Counted from the first letter of the stretch, positions 25,504-35,555 are shown. The stretch is 64,000 nucleotides of DNA from Chryseobacterium edaphi (GCF_025628985.1 NZ_JAOTEM010000001.1:1116001-1180000), one strand, 5' to 3'. Numbers and translations are program-made. The notes: generated from the sequence alone by a model not told the origin.

Positions 25504-26397
25504 TTAGTTTTTATTTAAATAATAATCATAAGTTACTTTGGCGATATCAGCAATGATCTCTTCAGAATTTTCAAAACTCTCAAACGTGTCTTGTACAAAA
25601 ACAGCAATATAAATTTTCTTTTTATTTGGTAACTCAATAATTCCAAAATCATTAATAGCACCTGTCATTCCGCCATTGTTTGTAAAAGATGTTCCTGTTC
25701 TGTGAGCTACTTTTGTGTTTGCTGGAAGTTTTCCTTTCAGACGTTTCAATCCGGTTGTATTGTTGAGCATTGCCTGATAAAGCCATTTTGTGTTAGTTTT
25801 ATTCAATATTTTTCCTTCAGAAAATTCTTTCAGCAAAAGGGTTGCATAGTTTGGCTTGATCTTATTGATAAACTGAGAATCCCAATTTTTGTGCATGTCT
25901 TCCTCATTATTTTCAATAATGAAGTCCTCACTGTCAATAAAAGTTTCCACCGTTTCTGTCCCTCCGATGAGTCTTAATAAAATATCTGTTAAATTATTAT
26001 CACTGTACGACACCATCCATTTCATTGCTTCTTCAAGTGTGATTGAAATATTTCCATTGGGATTTTCTTTTTTAAATGGACTCCAAGTATCTTCCAAAAG
26101 TTCTTCTTTTTTAATGAAAATGTCATGTTGCATCGATAATTTGCCTTTTTCCATCTTATCTAAAATAGTTAGTGCGACAGGAAATTTCACGGTACTTAAC
26201 ATTGGATAAAATTGATCTGCATTGATCGAAACCAGATCATTTTCGGTTCCGATGATAGAAACTCCAATAATGGCTTTTTTAGATGAAATTATTTTATGAA
26301 TTTTCTCTTCTAATAAATTGTTACGATTAGTTTGTGAAAATAGTTGCTGGCACAGGAAAGCCAGAACAAACATCAAAATTTTCTTTTGTTCAATCAT
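25504..26397 (-). CDS. Class A (Ambler) beta-lactamase, flavobacterial type
   Basis: The start is at 26397 (MIEQKKILMFVLAFLCQQLFSQ, a Sec signal), giving 297 residues; the longer frame has no signal and lies over a promoter box. The active-site set is present: STVK (Ser about 68, Lys about 71), SDN (about 132-134), an omega-loop acidic segment IENNEEDMHKN with the candidate general-base Glu, and RTG in HRTGTSFTNNG where most enzymes have KTG. The pattern resembles the A2 subclass of chromosomal and mobile enzymes (PER/VEB/CIA/CGA-like) of Bacteroidetes. Periplasmic; it hydrolyses penicillins and probably cephalosporins. The spectrum cannot be read. Confidence 0.9.
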   Translation of the reverse strand: MIEQKKILMFVLAFLCQQLFSQTNRNNLLEEKIHKIISSKKAIIGVSIIGTENDLVSINADQFYPMLSTVKFPVALTILDKMEKGKLSMQHDIFIKKEELLEDTWSPFKKENPNGNISITLEEAMKWMVSYSDNNLTDILLRLIGGTETVETFIDSEDFIIENNEEDMHKNWDSQFINKIKPNYATLLLKEFSEGKILNKTNTKWLYQAMLNNTTGLKRLKGKLPANTKVAHRTGTSFTNNGGMTGAINDFGIIELPNKKKIYIAVFVQDTFESFENSEEIIADIAKVTYDYYLNKN

Positions 26398-26414
26398 TTG
26401 TGAATTTTTACGAG

Positions 26415-26422
26415 CCAAATAT
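26415..26422 (-). promoter_or_regulatory. Promoter -7 box for the class A beta-lactamase gene
   Basis: A minus-strand TATATTTG matches TAnnTTTG about 18 nt before the chosen ATG at 26397. It supports that start over the one at 26460. Coordinates are accurate to a few bases. Confidence 0.45.
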
Positions 26423-26504
26423 ACATGAATTTCAATATTTTTTATTGAAAAAAGTGACAAGAATTTCGGGGTTTATAAATATCTTTAAACTTTAAAATAA
26501 ATTA

Positions 26505-27203
26505 ATGAAAATAGAAATCTGGTCAGACGTGATGTGTCCGTTCTGTTATATCGGGAAGAAAAATTTTGAGCAGGCATTAGAAAATGTGGCATTTAAAAAT
26601 GAAGTGGAAGTAGAGTGGAAGAGTTTTCAGCTTGACCCAACTTTAGAGCTTACAGAAACGAAAACAACTGCTGAATATTTCAGAGAAAAAAAAGGTTTTC
26701 CTGAAGAACAGGCAAAACAAATGACTGCTCAGGTTGTACAAATGGGAAAAGCTTCTGGTATAGATTTTAATTTTGAAAAAGCATTGATTACTAATACTTT
26801 TCCTGCACACAAACTCCTTCACTTAGCTAAAAAGCATAACAAAGCTTCAGAGATGGAAGAAGAATTATTCAAAGCTCATTTTTTGAATGGTGAAAACCTT
26901 GGAAGCATCAAATTTCTGTCAAATTTAGCTGAAAAGTTAGGCATCAATAAAGACGCAGCTGTGCAAACATTGAGTTCTGACGAATTTGATTACGATGTTA
27001 ATCAAGACATTATGGAAGGTCGTAACAACGGCGTTACCGGAGTTCCTTTCTTTATTTTAAACGGAAAATATGCAGTTTCAGGTGCTCAACCTTCTCAGGT
27101 CTTTGAAGAAGCTCTCACACAAACTTATAATGAAACAGTGAAGCCTTTCAAAGGCTCCTCAGAATCTGAATTATCGTGTGATACAGACGGTTGCAGCATT
27201 TAA
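26505..27203 (+). CDS. DsbA-family oxidoreductase, FrnE-like
   Basis: This 232-residue cytoplasmic thioredoxin-fold protein has an N-terminal IEIWSDVMCPFCYIGKK with the CPFC active site, a helical insertion, and cis-Pro region GVTGVPFFILNGKYAVSGAQ. A C-terminal CDTDGCSI adds another Cys pair. FrnE-type proteins act in disulfide or glutathione-type isomerisation and polyketide biosynthesis; the cellular role here is unclear. The nucleosidase gene follows after 23 bp, so the pair is an operon. Confidence 0.9.
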   Translation: MKIEIWSDVMCPFCYIGKKNFEQALENVAFKNEVEVEWKSFQLDPTLELTETKTTAEYFREKKGFPEEQAKQMTAQVVQMGKASGIDFNFEKALITNTFPAHKLLHLAKKHNKASEMEEELFKAHFLNGENLGSIKFLSNLAEKLGINKDAAVQTLSSDEFDYDVNQDIMEGRNNGVTGVPFFILNGKYAVSGAQPSQVFEEALTQTYNETVKPFKGSSESELSCDTDGCSI

Positions 27204-27226
27204 TTTAAACTATCTTTAAATTTAAA

Positions 27227-27814
27227 ATGATAAAAATAAATAATCAGACAACGTTTGCAGTTGAAGATACACTTTTCGTTTTCGCTTTAGAATCTGAAGC
27301 CGGAAAAGCTTTTGATCACACGCAAAAACTGATCACCGGAATCGGAAAAGTTAGTGCTTCTATCGCACTGACAAAAGAAATCATCAGAAGAAAACCTACA
27401 TTAATCGTCAATCTTGGTTCGGCAGGCGGAATCGGTTTTCATAAAGGTGAGATCATCTGTTGTACAAGATTCATCCAGCGTGATATGGATGCGCGAGGTT
27501 TAGGATTTAAAAAGTTTGAAACTCCGTTATCCAATATCCCAATCGTTCTCGAAAACGGCTTAAAAATGGATGGCGTGCAGGAAGGAATTTGTGGCAGCGG
27601 CGACAGTTTCGAGATGAATCATATCAACACAGAATATAATGTCATCGACATGGAAGCGTATCCGTTGGCACTCATTGCTATACAGGAAAATATTCCGTTT
27701 TTATGTTTAAAATATATTTCAGATGATGCCGGAAGCGATGCCGCAGATGATTGGTCGGTGCAGGTGCTTTTGGCTGCTGAAGCATTTAGAAAACTTTTGT
27801 TTGGTGAAAACTGA
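27227..27814 (+). CDS. Nucleosidase of the PNP/MTA-SAH phosphorylase superfamily
   Basis: The 195-residue protein has the family fold: LVFALESEAGKAF at the start, GIGKVSASIALTKEI, NLGSAGGI, the substrate loop NVIDMEAYPLALIA (ME motif for ribose) and ISDDAGSDAADDW with the catalytic Asp. It probably cleaves the N-glycosidic bond of a nucleoside such as methylthioadenosine or S-adenosylhomocysteine. It is slightly shorter than MtnN. Second gene of the FrnE operon. Confidence 0.85.
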   Translation: MIKINNQTTFAVEDTLFVFALESEAGKAFDHTQKLITGIGKVSASIALTKEIIRRKPTLIVNLGSAGGIGFHKGEIICCTRFIQRDMDARGLGFKKFETPLSNIPIVLENGLKMDGVQEGICGSGDSFEMNHINTEYNVIDMEAYPLALIAIQENIPFLCLKYISDDAGSDAADDWSVQVLLAAEAFRKLLFGEN

Positions 27815-27861
27815 AAATTTTAAATAGTTTTACAGTTGAAAAAAAATAACACAAGTGATTA

Positions 27862-29097
27862 ATGGAAAATATTGATGAGTTAGTTGCCCATTTTAATTTT
27901 ACACAAACAAGAAAATCTAAAAAATATCTCAACTTATTTTTTAATAAAAAATCTTTCGACTTAGATAACACATTGTACGTTCAGGAGAAGCTAAAAATAT
28001 TTATAGAAAATTTTTCGCTTTTAGAAACTTTCAGAGTCAATGAGCATACAATTTCTTATATTCAGAAGTTTTTGGGTGAGATTAATGCCGATCAATACAC
28101 GCTTATAAGCAGATTCAGATATAAAGAATATTATAGAGAGACCAACAATAATATCAATTTATTTGTAGGGTTTTTCTACCAATATGGTTTACTACTAAGA
28201 AATTTCCAACAGACAAATCTTCATTTAGATTATTGTAAAGAGATTGATAAAATCATAGCCTTTATCAATTCGTTGTCGGTCAATGAATGTTATGGTAAAG
28301 TATTAGATTTTAATCAAAAAAAGGCAATTTTGAAAAAAATAGAATTTGAGGCTAAACAAAAAAATAATAGGTTTGTCTCGTTTTGGGACTTCTTTTATAT
28401 GTTTGATGTCTATTCTAGCATATCAAAAGGAATAAGAATTCATGATCTACAATTCCCACATTTCAATATCAATAATGAATTTACAGTTGAAGACTTTTAT
28501 CATTTAGATTTGCAACATTCTGTTAAAAACAGTTTAGAAATAAAGAATCAAAACGTTGTCGTTTTTACGGGTGCAAATATGTCTGGAAAGTCTACTGCGA
28601 TGAAGTCTCTAAGCACAATTGTTCTGCTTGCTCATTTGGGAATAGCTGTTCCGTCAGCATATTGTAATATTCCATTTTACGACAATATTTTTTTACATTT
28701 TTCGGTGAATGATAATCTGAAAAAAGGTTATAGTCTGTTTGCTCAGGAAATTATTAATCTGAAAAACATTTTGCTAAAACTCAAATCAAAAAATTGCTTT
28801 GTAGTTTTTGATGAAATATTCAGTGGAACCAATATAAATGACGCTTCTCAAATCACGGTAAAAACCATTGAAGGATTATCTAAGTTTGAAAAATCAATGT
28901 TTATTTTTTCAACCCATCTCAATAGCATAGAAACTCACCTTACAAAACATGACAATATAAAAGTTTTACATTTAGAATGTTTCTTAGAAAAGAGTGAATT
29001 GAGATTTACCTATCAGTTGAAGGAAGGCTGGTCTAAACTTGAAGTAGGAAATGTATTATTCGAGCAATACGGTTTGAATGAACTTCTAGATAATTGA
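27862..29097 (+). CDS. MutS-family ATPase (MutS2/MSH-like, short form)
   Basis: This 411-residue protein contains only the lever/clamp-like helical part and the C-terminal ABC-type ATPase of MutS proteins. Walker A is FTGANMSGKSTAMKSL and Walker B is CFVVFDEIFSGTNINDA, followed by IFSTHL. The N-terminal mismatch-recognition domain and the Smr nuclease domain of MutS2 are absent. Such stand-alone MutS-like ATPases are common in Bacteroidetes and of unknown role. It starts 47 bp after the nucleosidase gene and may be transcribed with it. Confidence 0.85.
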   Translation: MENIDELVAHFNFTQTRKSKKYLNLFFNKKSFDLDNTLYVQEKLKIFIENFSLLETFRVNEHTISYIQKFLGEINADQYTLISRFRYKEYYRETNNNINLFVGFFYQYGLLLRNFQQTNLHLDYCKEIDKIIAFINSLSVNECYGKVLDFNQKKAILKKIEFEAKQKNNRFVSFWDFFYMFDVYSSISKGIRIHDLQFPHFNINNEFTVEDFYHLDLQHSVKNSLEIKNQNVVVFTGANMSGKSTAMKSLSTIVLLAHLGIAVPSAYCNIPFYDNIFLHFSVNDNLKKGYSLFAQEIINLKNILLKLKSKNCFVVFDEIFSGTNINDASQITVKTIEGLSKFEKSMFIFSTHLNSIETHLTKHDNIKVLHLECFLEKSELRFTYQLKEGWSKLEVGNVLFEQYGLNELLDN

Positions 29098-29182
29098 TTT
29101 AAAACTATTTCTTCACAGAATTAATATCAATATTGAAAGAGTTTCAAAGTTTTGCAGTTTTTAAATATTTTTAAAGATTGAA

Positions 29183-30076
29183 TCAGTTCAAGCTTCGATA
29201 TTCCAAAGGACTCACCCCGACTTTCTGCTTAAACAGTCTCGTAAAATGCTGTGGATATTTAAAACCCAACTGGTAAGCAATCTGACTGATCGACTGATCG
29301 ACATCAAAGATTCTTTCTTTGGCTACATCAATCACTTTTGCCTGAATATATTCCTGTGCAGATTTTCCTGTTTCTTTTTTGATCAGATCTCCGAAATAAT
29401 TGGATGAAAGATTCAGTTCATCGGCGCACCAAGCAACTGATGGCAAACCGATACTCTGAGGTTTTTCGGAAATAAAGTAACTGTTTAGCAAGTCTTCAAA
29501 TTTCTCTAAAATTCCTTTATTGGCATTATCTCTTGTAATAAACTGACGGTCATAGAATCGTGTGCAGTAATTTAAAAAGAGTTCAATATTAGAAGTTATC
29601 AACGTTTTACTGTGCTTGTCAATAGACTGATTCAGCTCATAAGAAATCTTATCAAAACATTCGAGTATCAATTTTTTCTCTTTATCCGATAGGTGAAGTG
29701 CTTCGTTAGTTTTATAAGAGAAAAACCCGAATTCGTGCATTCTTTTTCCTAAAGCAGTATTCAACAAAAGATCAGGATGAAAGACCAAAGCAAATCCTAC
29801 AGGCTGATAAACTTCATCACTCATTACCTCGACAACCTGTCCTGGTGCGAAAAAAACCAATGTACCTTCCTGATAATCATAATTGTTATTGCCATAACGT
29901 AAATCTCCGCATTTTACATTTTTCAGGATGACACAGAAGACATCAAACACCATTTTATGCGCTGATCGTGGGTCTGCTTTCGACAAATCAACAACGCTTA
30001 CCAAGGGATGCAATGTTTCATTTTTATTGAAATCATTGTAATCCTTTACCGTATTAAAATTGATGGCTGTATCCAT
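29183..30076 (-). CDS. AraC-family transcriptional regulator (paralogue 5)
   Basis: This 297-residue protein has sensor motifs LHPLVSVVDLSKADP, RYGNNNYDYQEG and FHPDLLLNTALGKRM, and DNA-binding motifs SAQEYIQAKVIDVAKER and QIAYQLGFKYPQHFTRLFKQK. It is in the same subfamily as paralogues 1-4 but more diverged. A TAGATTTG -7 box on the minus strand at 30096-30103 precedes it. It is divergent from the frameshifted AraC gene at 30203 and may once have controlled that unit and the flavodoxin genes beyond. Confidence 0.9.
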   Translation of the reverse strand: MDTAINFNTVKDYNDFNKNETLHPLVSVVDLSKADPRSAHKMVFDVFCVILKNVKCGDLRYGNNNYDYQEGTLVFFAPGQVVEVMSDEVYQPVGFALVFHPDLLLNTALGKRMHEFGFFSYKTNEALHLSDKEKKLILECFDKISYELNQSIDKHSKTLITSNIELFLNYCTRFYDRQFITRDNANKGILEKFEDLLNSYFISEKPQSIGLPSVAWCADELNLSSNYFGDLIKKETGKSAQEYIQAKVIDVAKERIFDVDQSISQIAYQLGFKYPQHFTRLFKQKVGVSPLEYRSLN

Positions 30077-30095
30077 TTTGCTTTTATTTCTAATA

Positions 30096-30198
30096 CAAAT
30101 CTAAGCATTCCCAAAAAGGTATGGATATTCGTAATCTCAAATCAGTAATAATGGTAAGAAAAACCGTAATCTGTATTATCATCAAATTATTACATTTG
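30096..30198. promoter_or_regulatory. Divergent promoters between two AraC genes
   Basis: Minus-strand -7 box TAGATTTG at 30096-30103 serves the gene at 29183. Plus-strand TACATTTG at 30191-30198 lies only 4 nt before the ATG at 30203, so it may be fortuitous. CGTAATCT is repeated at about 30130 and 30166. Confidence 0.4.
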
Positions 30199-30202
30199 TA
30201 CA

Positions 30203-31064
30203 ATGAAAATCTTCAGAGACTTTATTTCATATAACCAATATATTCAGGTAAAACCACCATTGGATAACGATATTGATATCGGATATTACGATCCGCCCAA
30301 TATGCTTTTGAAATCTGAACCAGTTGCGGTCGATTTTTACAGAATTTCTTTTAAAATCAATTTAAAAAAATAAAAAAACACCAAACGTTCAACCTATCAC
30401 AGCTGTATTTTTCAACAGTCCTGAAATGGTTGTCAATGAAGGTTGGGATGTTGAACCGACTTATACCGGAATGTATCTTCAGCTTTCTAAAAAAGTAATT
30501 GAGGAAAATAGATTTTTGTTTAAAACTTATCTTGATTACGGACTACACGAAGCACTATATTTAACTGATGAAGAAGTTGAAGAAATCAGCGCAGTTTTCA
30601 AATTGATGATGAAATATTATGAAAGTGAAAAGCAAAATTTCAATGTGCTTTTGTCTTATGTCAATGTTGTAATCTCATTGGTCGAAGCATTTTATAAACG
30701 TCAATTTTCAACTGATCCAAAGCAATATAATAGAGTGGTCACAGATTTTCAGCAAAGCTTGGTTGAATATTATAACCAACCTGCAAAACAGCTTCCGAAC
30801 GTTCAGTATTTTGCTGAAAAATTAGGATTGACAGCTAATTATTTGGGCGATATCATCAAACATTTTACTCAAAAATCAGCTCTTGAAAACATCCATGAAT
30901 TTATCATTAAAAGAGCGAAAGAAATGTTGACAGAAAATCGGAAACTTAACACAACAGAGGTAGCTTATGAATTGGGTTTCGAATATCCGAATTACTTTTC
31001 AAAATTCTTCAAAAAGCAAGTTGGGCTAAGTCCGAAAGAATATCGGCAAGAATTAATTAAATAA
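30203..31064 (+). pseudogene. AraC-family regulator disrupted by a one-base frameshift
   Basis: Translation from 30203 gives MKIFRDFISYNQYIQVKPP ... VDFYRISFKINLK and then hits TAA at 30371. Removing one base in the A7 run 30364-30370 continues as NKKTPNVQPITAVFFNSPEMVV and on through a complete AraC C-terminus (EVAYELGFEYPNYFSKFFKKQ) to 31064, about 286 residues in all. The downstream frame alone (from 30426) still encodes the full DNA-binding domain, which could act without the sensor. Alternatives are a homopolymer sequencing error or programmed slippage. The terminator follows at 31069. Confidence 0.8.
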
Positions 31065-31068
31065 TACA

Positions 31069-31090
31069 AACGTCTTCGAAAGGAGGCGTT
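31069..31090 (+). terminator. Rho-independent terminator after the AraC pseudogene
   Basis: Nine-pair stem (AACGTCTTC / GGAGGCGTT, with G-U pairs), GAAA tetraloop, then TTTTTTG. Confidence 0.8.
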
Positions 31091-31190
31091 TTTTGTTATC
31101 CGTAATTTGTCTCTTTTTTAGTAGTAGTCTGTTTCCGTCTGTTTTTCCGATGGCTTTTAACTTTGCATTGTAATTAAATATTTTCAATTT

Positions 31191-31874
31191 ATGAAAGCAA
31201 AAAACGCTCTTTTTATATTCCTGATTTTCTTTTCATTCGGAATAAAACTAAAAGCTCAAAAGACCTCTTCAAAATAGAAAACGGTATTACTCATCAACAC
31301 ACATTTAACTTATCCCGGTTGGTCAGAAGGTAAACTGAACGCTTCATTTTATAATGCTGCCAAAGCTTTTTTTATATCTAAAAACTATAAAGTTCTGGAA
31401 ACAAAAGTGGAAGACGGTTACAATGCAAACGAAGAGGTAGAAAAACATTTGCAGGCAGACATTGTCATTCTACAGACACCTGTCAACTGGGAAAACACAC
31501 CCTGGATCTATAAAAAATATGTGGATGAAGTATTTAACAGTGTGCTGAAAAGTCAAAAATTTCTTTCCGGAGACGGACGTTCAGAAGAGGAAGGTTCAAA
31601 ACAATACGGAATGGGCGGAAAAATGCAGGGCAAAAAATTTATGATTTCTGCAACGTGGAATGCTCCTGAGGAAAGTTTTAACGACAAAAATCAATATTTG
31701 TTTAAGGGCAAAAGCGCAGATGACGCTTTGTTTAATGTTGCAGCAAATTACCTGTTCACTGGGTTTGAAGTCGTTCCCGGATATTATTGCTACGATGTTT
31801 ATCACAACAAACATATTAAGGAAGACATAGAAAACTATCCGGCTTATTTACAGAAAGTTTTTAAAATTAAATAA
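31191..31874 (+). pseudogene. Exported flavodoxin-fold quinone reductase-like gene with internal amber stop
   Basis: The frame from 31191 encodes a Sec signal (MKAKNALFIFLIFFSFGIKLKAQ) followed by KTSSK, then TAG at 31275-31277. It continues without further defects (KTVLLINTHLTYPGWSEGK ...) to 31874. The rest matches the MdaB-like protein at 31895 over its whole length, so this is a tandem duplicate. Only a truncated protein from 31407 could be made. A signal peptide on a flavodoxin-fold reductase is itself unusual. Readthrough is possible but unsupported. Confidence 0.75.
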
Positions 31875-31894
31875 TATATTCAACATAAATTAAA

Positions 31895-32500
31895 ATGAAT
31901 ACAACAAAAAAAGTTCTGTTAATCAATACGCATTTAACTTACCCCAATTGGTCAGAAGGATTATTAAACGATGCTTTCCATCAAAAAGCAAAAGATTTTT
32001 TCCTTGAAAAAGGTTTTGAAGTCCTGGAAACGAAGGTAGAAGATGGTTACAATGCTGATGAAGAAGTGGAAAAACATATCGAGGCAGATATTATCATTCT
32101 TCAAACGCCCATCAACTGGTTTGGCGCACCGTGGATTTATAAAAAATATGTAGATGAAGTTTTCAACAGCGGTTTATTCAGTGAAAAATTTCTTTCCGGA
32201 GATGGCAGAACCAGAGATGATGTAACAAAACAATACGGAACCGGCGGAAAAATGCAGGGCAAAAAATTTATGGTTTGTTCCACATGGAATGCTCCGAAAG
32301 CAAGTTTCAATGATCCAAATCAGGCTCTTTTTAAAGGAAGAAGTACAACGGATGTTCTCATTCAAATTACCAGCAATTATCGTTTTTGCGGTGCAGAAGT
32401 TGTTCCGGATTATAACTGTTTCGACATTTTCAAAGACGGCGATATCGCAGGAGATCTTGAAAATTATCCTAAACATTTAGAAACTGTTTTTGAACTTTAA
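31895..32500 (+). CDS. NAD(P)H quinone reductase-like flavodoxin-fold protein (MdaB-like)
   Basis: This intact 201-residue cytoplasmic flavoprotein has VLLINTHLTYPNWSEGLLN at the N-terminus (phosphate-binding loop region), the conserved ILQTPINWFGAPWIYKKYVDEVF motif of the quinone reductase/flavodoxin_2 family (split here at 20 residues), and GTGGKMQGKKFMVCSTWNAP. The family reduces quinones by two electrons with NAD(P)H, limiting redox cycling. It lies 20 bp after the amber-stopped copy and probably shares its transcript. Confidence 0.88.
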   Translation: MNTTKKVLLINTHLTYPNWSEGLLNDAFHQKAKDFFLEKGFEVLETKVEDGYNADEEVEKHIEADIIILQTPINWFGAPWIYKKYVDEVFNSGLFSEKFLSGDGRTRDDVTKQYGTGGKMQGKKFMVCSTWNAPKASFNDPNQALFKGRSTTDVLIQITSNYRFCGAEVVPDYNCFDIFKDGDIAGDLENYPKHLETVFEL

Positions 32501-32518
32501 TCAAAATAAATTTAAACA

Positions 32519-32552
32519 AAAATCCCATTCAACAATTGTCGAATGGGATTTT
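32519..32552. terminator. Bidirectional rho-independent terminator
   Basis: Stem AAAATCCCATTC / GAATGGGATTTT, 10-nt loop, between the convergent flavodoxin and SDR genes. Confidence 0.85.
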
Positions 32553-32570
32553 GATTTATTTTAAATTTCA

Positions 32571-33329
32571 TTAAAGTTTAAAACCGCCTGAAACTTCAAC
32601 TCTTTGACCGTTGATCCACTTGGAATCGTCTGAACAAAGGAATGCAACTACGCTTCCGATATCATCCGGCAAACCAACTCTTCCTAAAGCTGTTTCAGAA
32701 GCCAAATGTTTGTTCAAATCTGAAATATCACGAACGGCTCCACCACCAAAATCTGTTTCAATAGCTCCCGGAGCTATAGAATTGACTCTGATTTTTCTGC
32801 TTCCCAATTCTAAAGCTTGGTATCTTGACAGCGAATCAATTGCTGCTTTCATGGCACCATAAGCAGAATATCCTGCAAAAGAAAATCTTGCCAATCCAGA
32901 AGAGGTGTTTACAACGCTGCTTCCATCATTTAGTAATGGTAACAATTGTTGAGTTAGGAAATAAGGACCTTTGAAGTGAATATTAGTCATTGCATCTAAT
33001 GTTTCTTCGGTTGTAGTTTCGAAACTTTCTGTAATCCCGATTCCTGCGTTGTTGACCAATGCGTCCAGTCTTGCAGATGCAAACTGATTATCCAAAAGAT
33101 TTTTTACTTCGGTTACGAATTGGTCAAAACCTGCGGTCGTTGAAATATCCAAAGACAATGCGAAAGCTTTTTGCCCAAGAGTTTCAATTTCTTTTACAAC
33201 TTCGTCCGCTGCTTCTTTTTTTGTTTGATAGGTAAGGATGATATCAAATCCTTTTTTTGCTAATTGTAAAACTGAATCTTTACCCAATCCGCGGCTTGCG
33301 CCTGTTACTAATGCTATTTTACTTGCCAT
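32571..33329 (-). CDS. Short-chain dehydrogenase/reductase
   Basis: This 252-residue classical SDR has TGASRGLGK (about 8-16), NNAGIG near 92, catalytic Ser in VVNTSSGLAR, YSAYGAMKAAI (Tyr and Lys) and the FabG-like C-terminus FLCSDDSKWINGQRVEVSGGF. Substrate unknown. It is transcribed in the same direction as the AraC gene at 33414, directly downstream of it. Its promoter holds a 21-bp direct repeat partly inside the AraC stop region, so that AraC protein is the likely activator. Confidence 0.92.
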   Translation of the reverse strand: MASKIALVTGASRGLGKDSVLQLAKKGFDIILTYQTKKEAADEVVKEIETLGQKAFALSLDISTTAGFDQFVTEVKNLLDNQFASARLDALVNNAGIGITESFETTTEETLDAMTNIHFKGPYFLTQQLLPLLNDGSSVVNTSSGLARFSFAGYSAYGAMKAAIDSLSRYQALELGSRKIRVNSIAPGAIETDFGGGAVRDISDLNKHLASETALGRVGLPDDIGSVVAFLCSDDSKWINGQRVEVSGGFKL

Positions 33330-33353
33330 TTTTTAATGTTTTAATTACTGGTA

Positions 33354-33418
33354 CAAAGTTGGAAAAATAGCAGATCAGCATATTTGTATAAATCAAATGA
33401 AAGTTTGTGAAAATCAAA
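33354..33418 (-). promoter_or_regulatory. Promoter of the SDR gene with a distinct 21-bp direct repeat
   Basis: On the minus strand TTTGATTTTCACAAAC (33418-33403) and TTTGATTTATACAAAT (33397-33382) are direct repeats 21 bp apart, followed by CAACTTTG (ACTTTG at 33359-33354). The half-site differs from the GG-core element of the other promoters. The distal repeat overlaps the stop codon of the AraC gene. Confidence 0.65.
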
Positions 33419-34355
33419 CAATCAGTAATTCACGATAATGTTGCGGCGATTGCTTGCTGTGTTTTTTAAAAAAGTTTGAAAAATGAGCTACTTCTTCAAA
33501 ACCCAAAGTGAAAGCAATTTCTGAAATATTCCATTGTGTTTGGGTCAACAATATTTTAGCTTCCTGAAAAATCCGGCTTCCGATGATTTCGCCGGTTGTT
33601 TTTCCTGTTGTTTCTTTGAGAACTCTATTCAAGTGATTAACATGAACTCCTAAGATTCCTGCAAAATCAGCAGGTGTTTTCAATTGCAGAAGCTGACTGA
33701 TATTTTCAATAGGGAACTGTCTTTCCAATAGTTCAATGAATAGCGTCGTAGTTCTGGAAGCGGCAGTCTTCGTATTTTCAACAGGAAGAATTGGTTTTAA
33801 TTTCTGACCGAAATGAATAAGTTCCATCAGATAATTTCTCAGCAAATCATATTTATAAAAATAATCAGACTTGATTTCTTCATGCATTTTAAGAAATATC
33901 GCTTCAAATTGTTGAAACTGTTCTGTTGAGATCTGATAGATAAAATCACTCTGAGGCGAGAAAACCGGAAGATGGTCGATCTCTAAACCAATCTTGGACG
34001 TTGGTAAGAAATCTTTAGTAAAAACACAAAAATGACCCGACTGTTCTGTACAAAGATGGGTGTAATTGTAAGGGATTTTTGGTGAAGCGAAAAGAACTGC
34101 ACAATCTTCAATTTCAATGGTTTTGTCTGCGTATTCTACTTTATTCTTACCGTTGATGAGACTTATCTTGTAATAAGTTCTTCTGTTGTAAGGCATTTCG
34201 GTTTTCGAAGTGCAGTTGCTGTAAATTTCAGAAATATCAAAAACGTTGAAATGACCAATGTCCTTATGAATATTTTCATTGAGGAACTGATTGATATCGG
34301 GACAGGTTTCTCCCAAAATATCCTGATAAAATTCTTTGATGGTTATTGAACTCAT
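33414..34355 (-). CDS. AraC-family transcriptional regulator (different subfamily)
   Basis: The start at 34355 (MSSITIKEFYQDILGE) gives 313 residues; upstream in-frame residues cover the promoter region and are hydrophobic noise. The sensor half includes FNVFDISEIYSNC, RRTYYKISLINGKNKVEYADK and EDCAVLFASPKIPYNY, a cupin. The C-terminus has FAGILGVHVNHLNRVLKETTG and EIAFTLGFEEVAHFSNFFKKHSKQ. It lies between an aldo/keto reductase (divergent) and an SDR (downstream), both likely targets. Confidence 0.9.
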   Translation of the reverse strand: MSSITIKEFYQDILGETCPDINQFLNENIHKDIGHFNVFDISEIYSNCTSKTEMPYNRRTYYKISLINGKNKVEYADKTIEIEDCAVLFASPKIPYNYTHLCTEQSGHFCVFTKDFLPTSKIGLEIDHLPVFSPQSDFIYQISTEQFQQFEAIFLKMHEEIKSDYFYKYDLLRNYLMELIHFGQKLKPILPVENTKTAASRTTTLFIELLERQFPIENISQLLQLKTPADFAGILGVHVNHLNRVLKETTGKTTGEIIGSRIFQEAKILLTQTQWNISEIAFTLGFEEVAHFSNFFKKHSKQSPQHYRELLIV

Positions 34356-35486
<1,131 letters not shown>

Positions 35487-35555
35487 CTTATTGCATTTTA
35501 AATTAAATCTTAGTTTAAAATATTAGTAACAACATCAAGATTTGTAATAAATTTA

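Noticed and set aside
25504..26397. Beta-lactamase on a mobile element
   Set aside because: No insertion sequence, integrase, inverted ends or target duplication seen within several kb.
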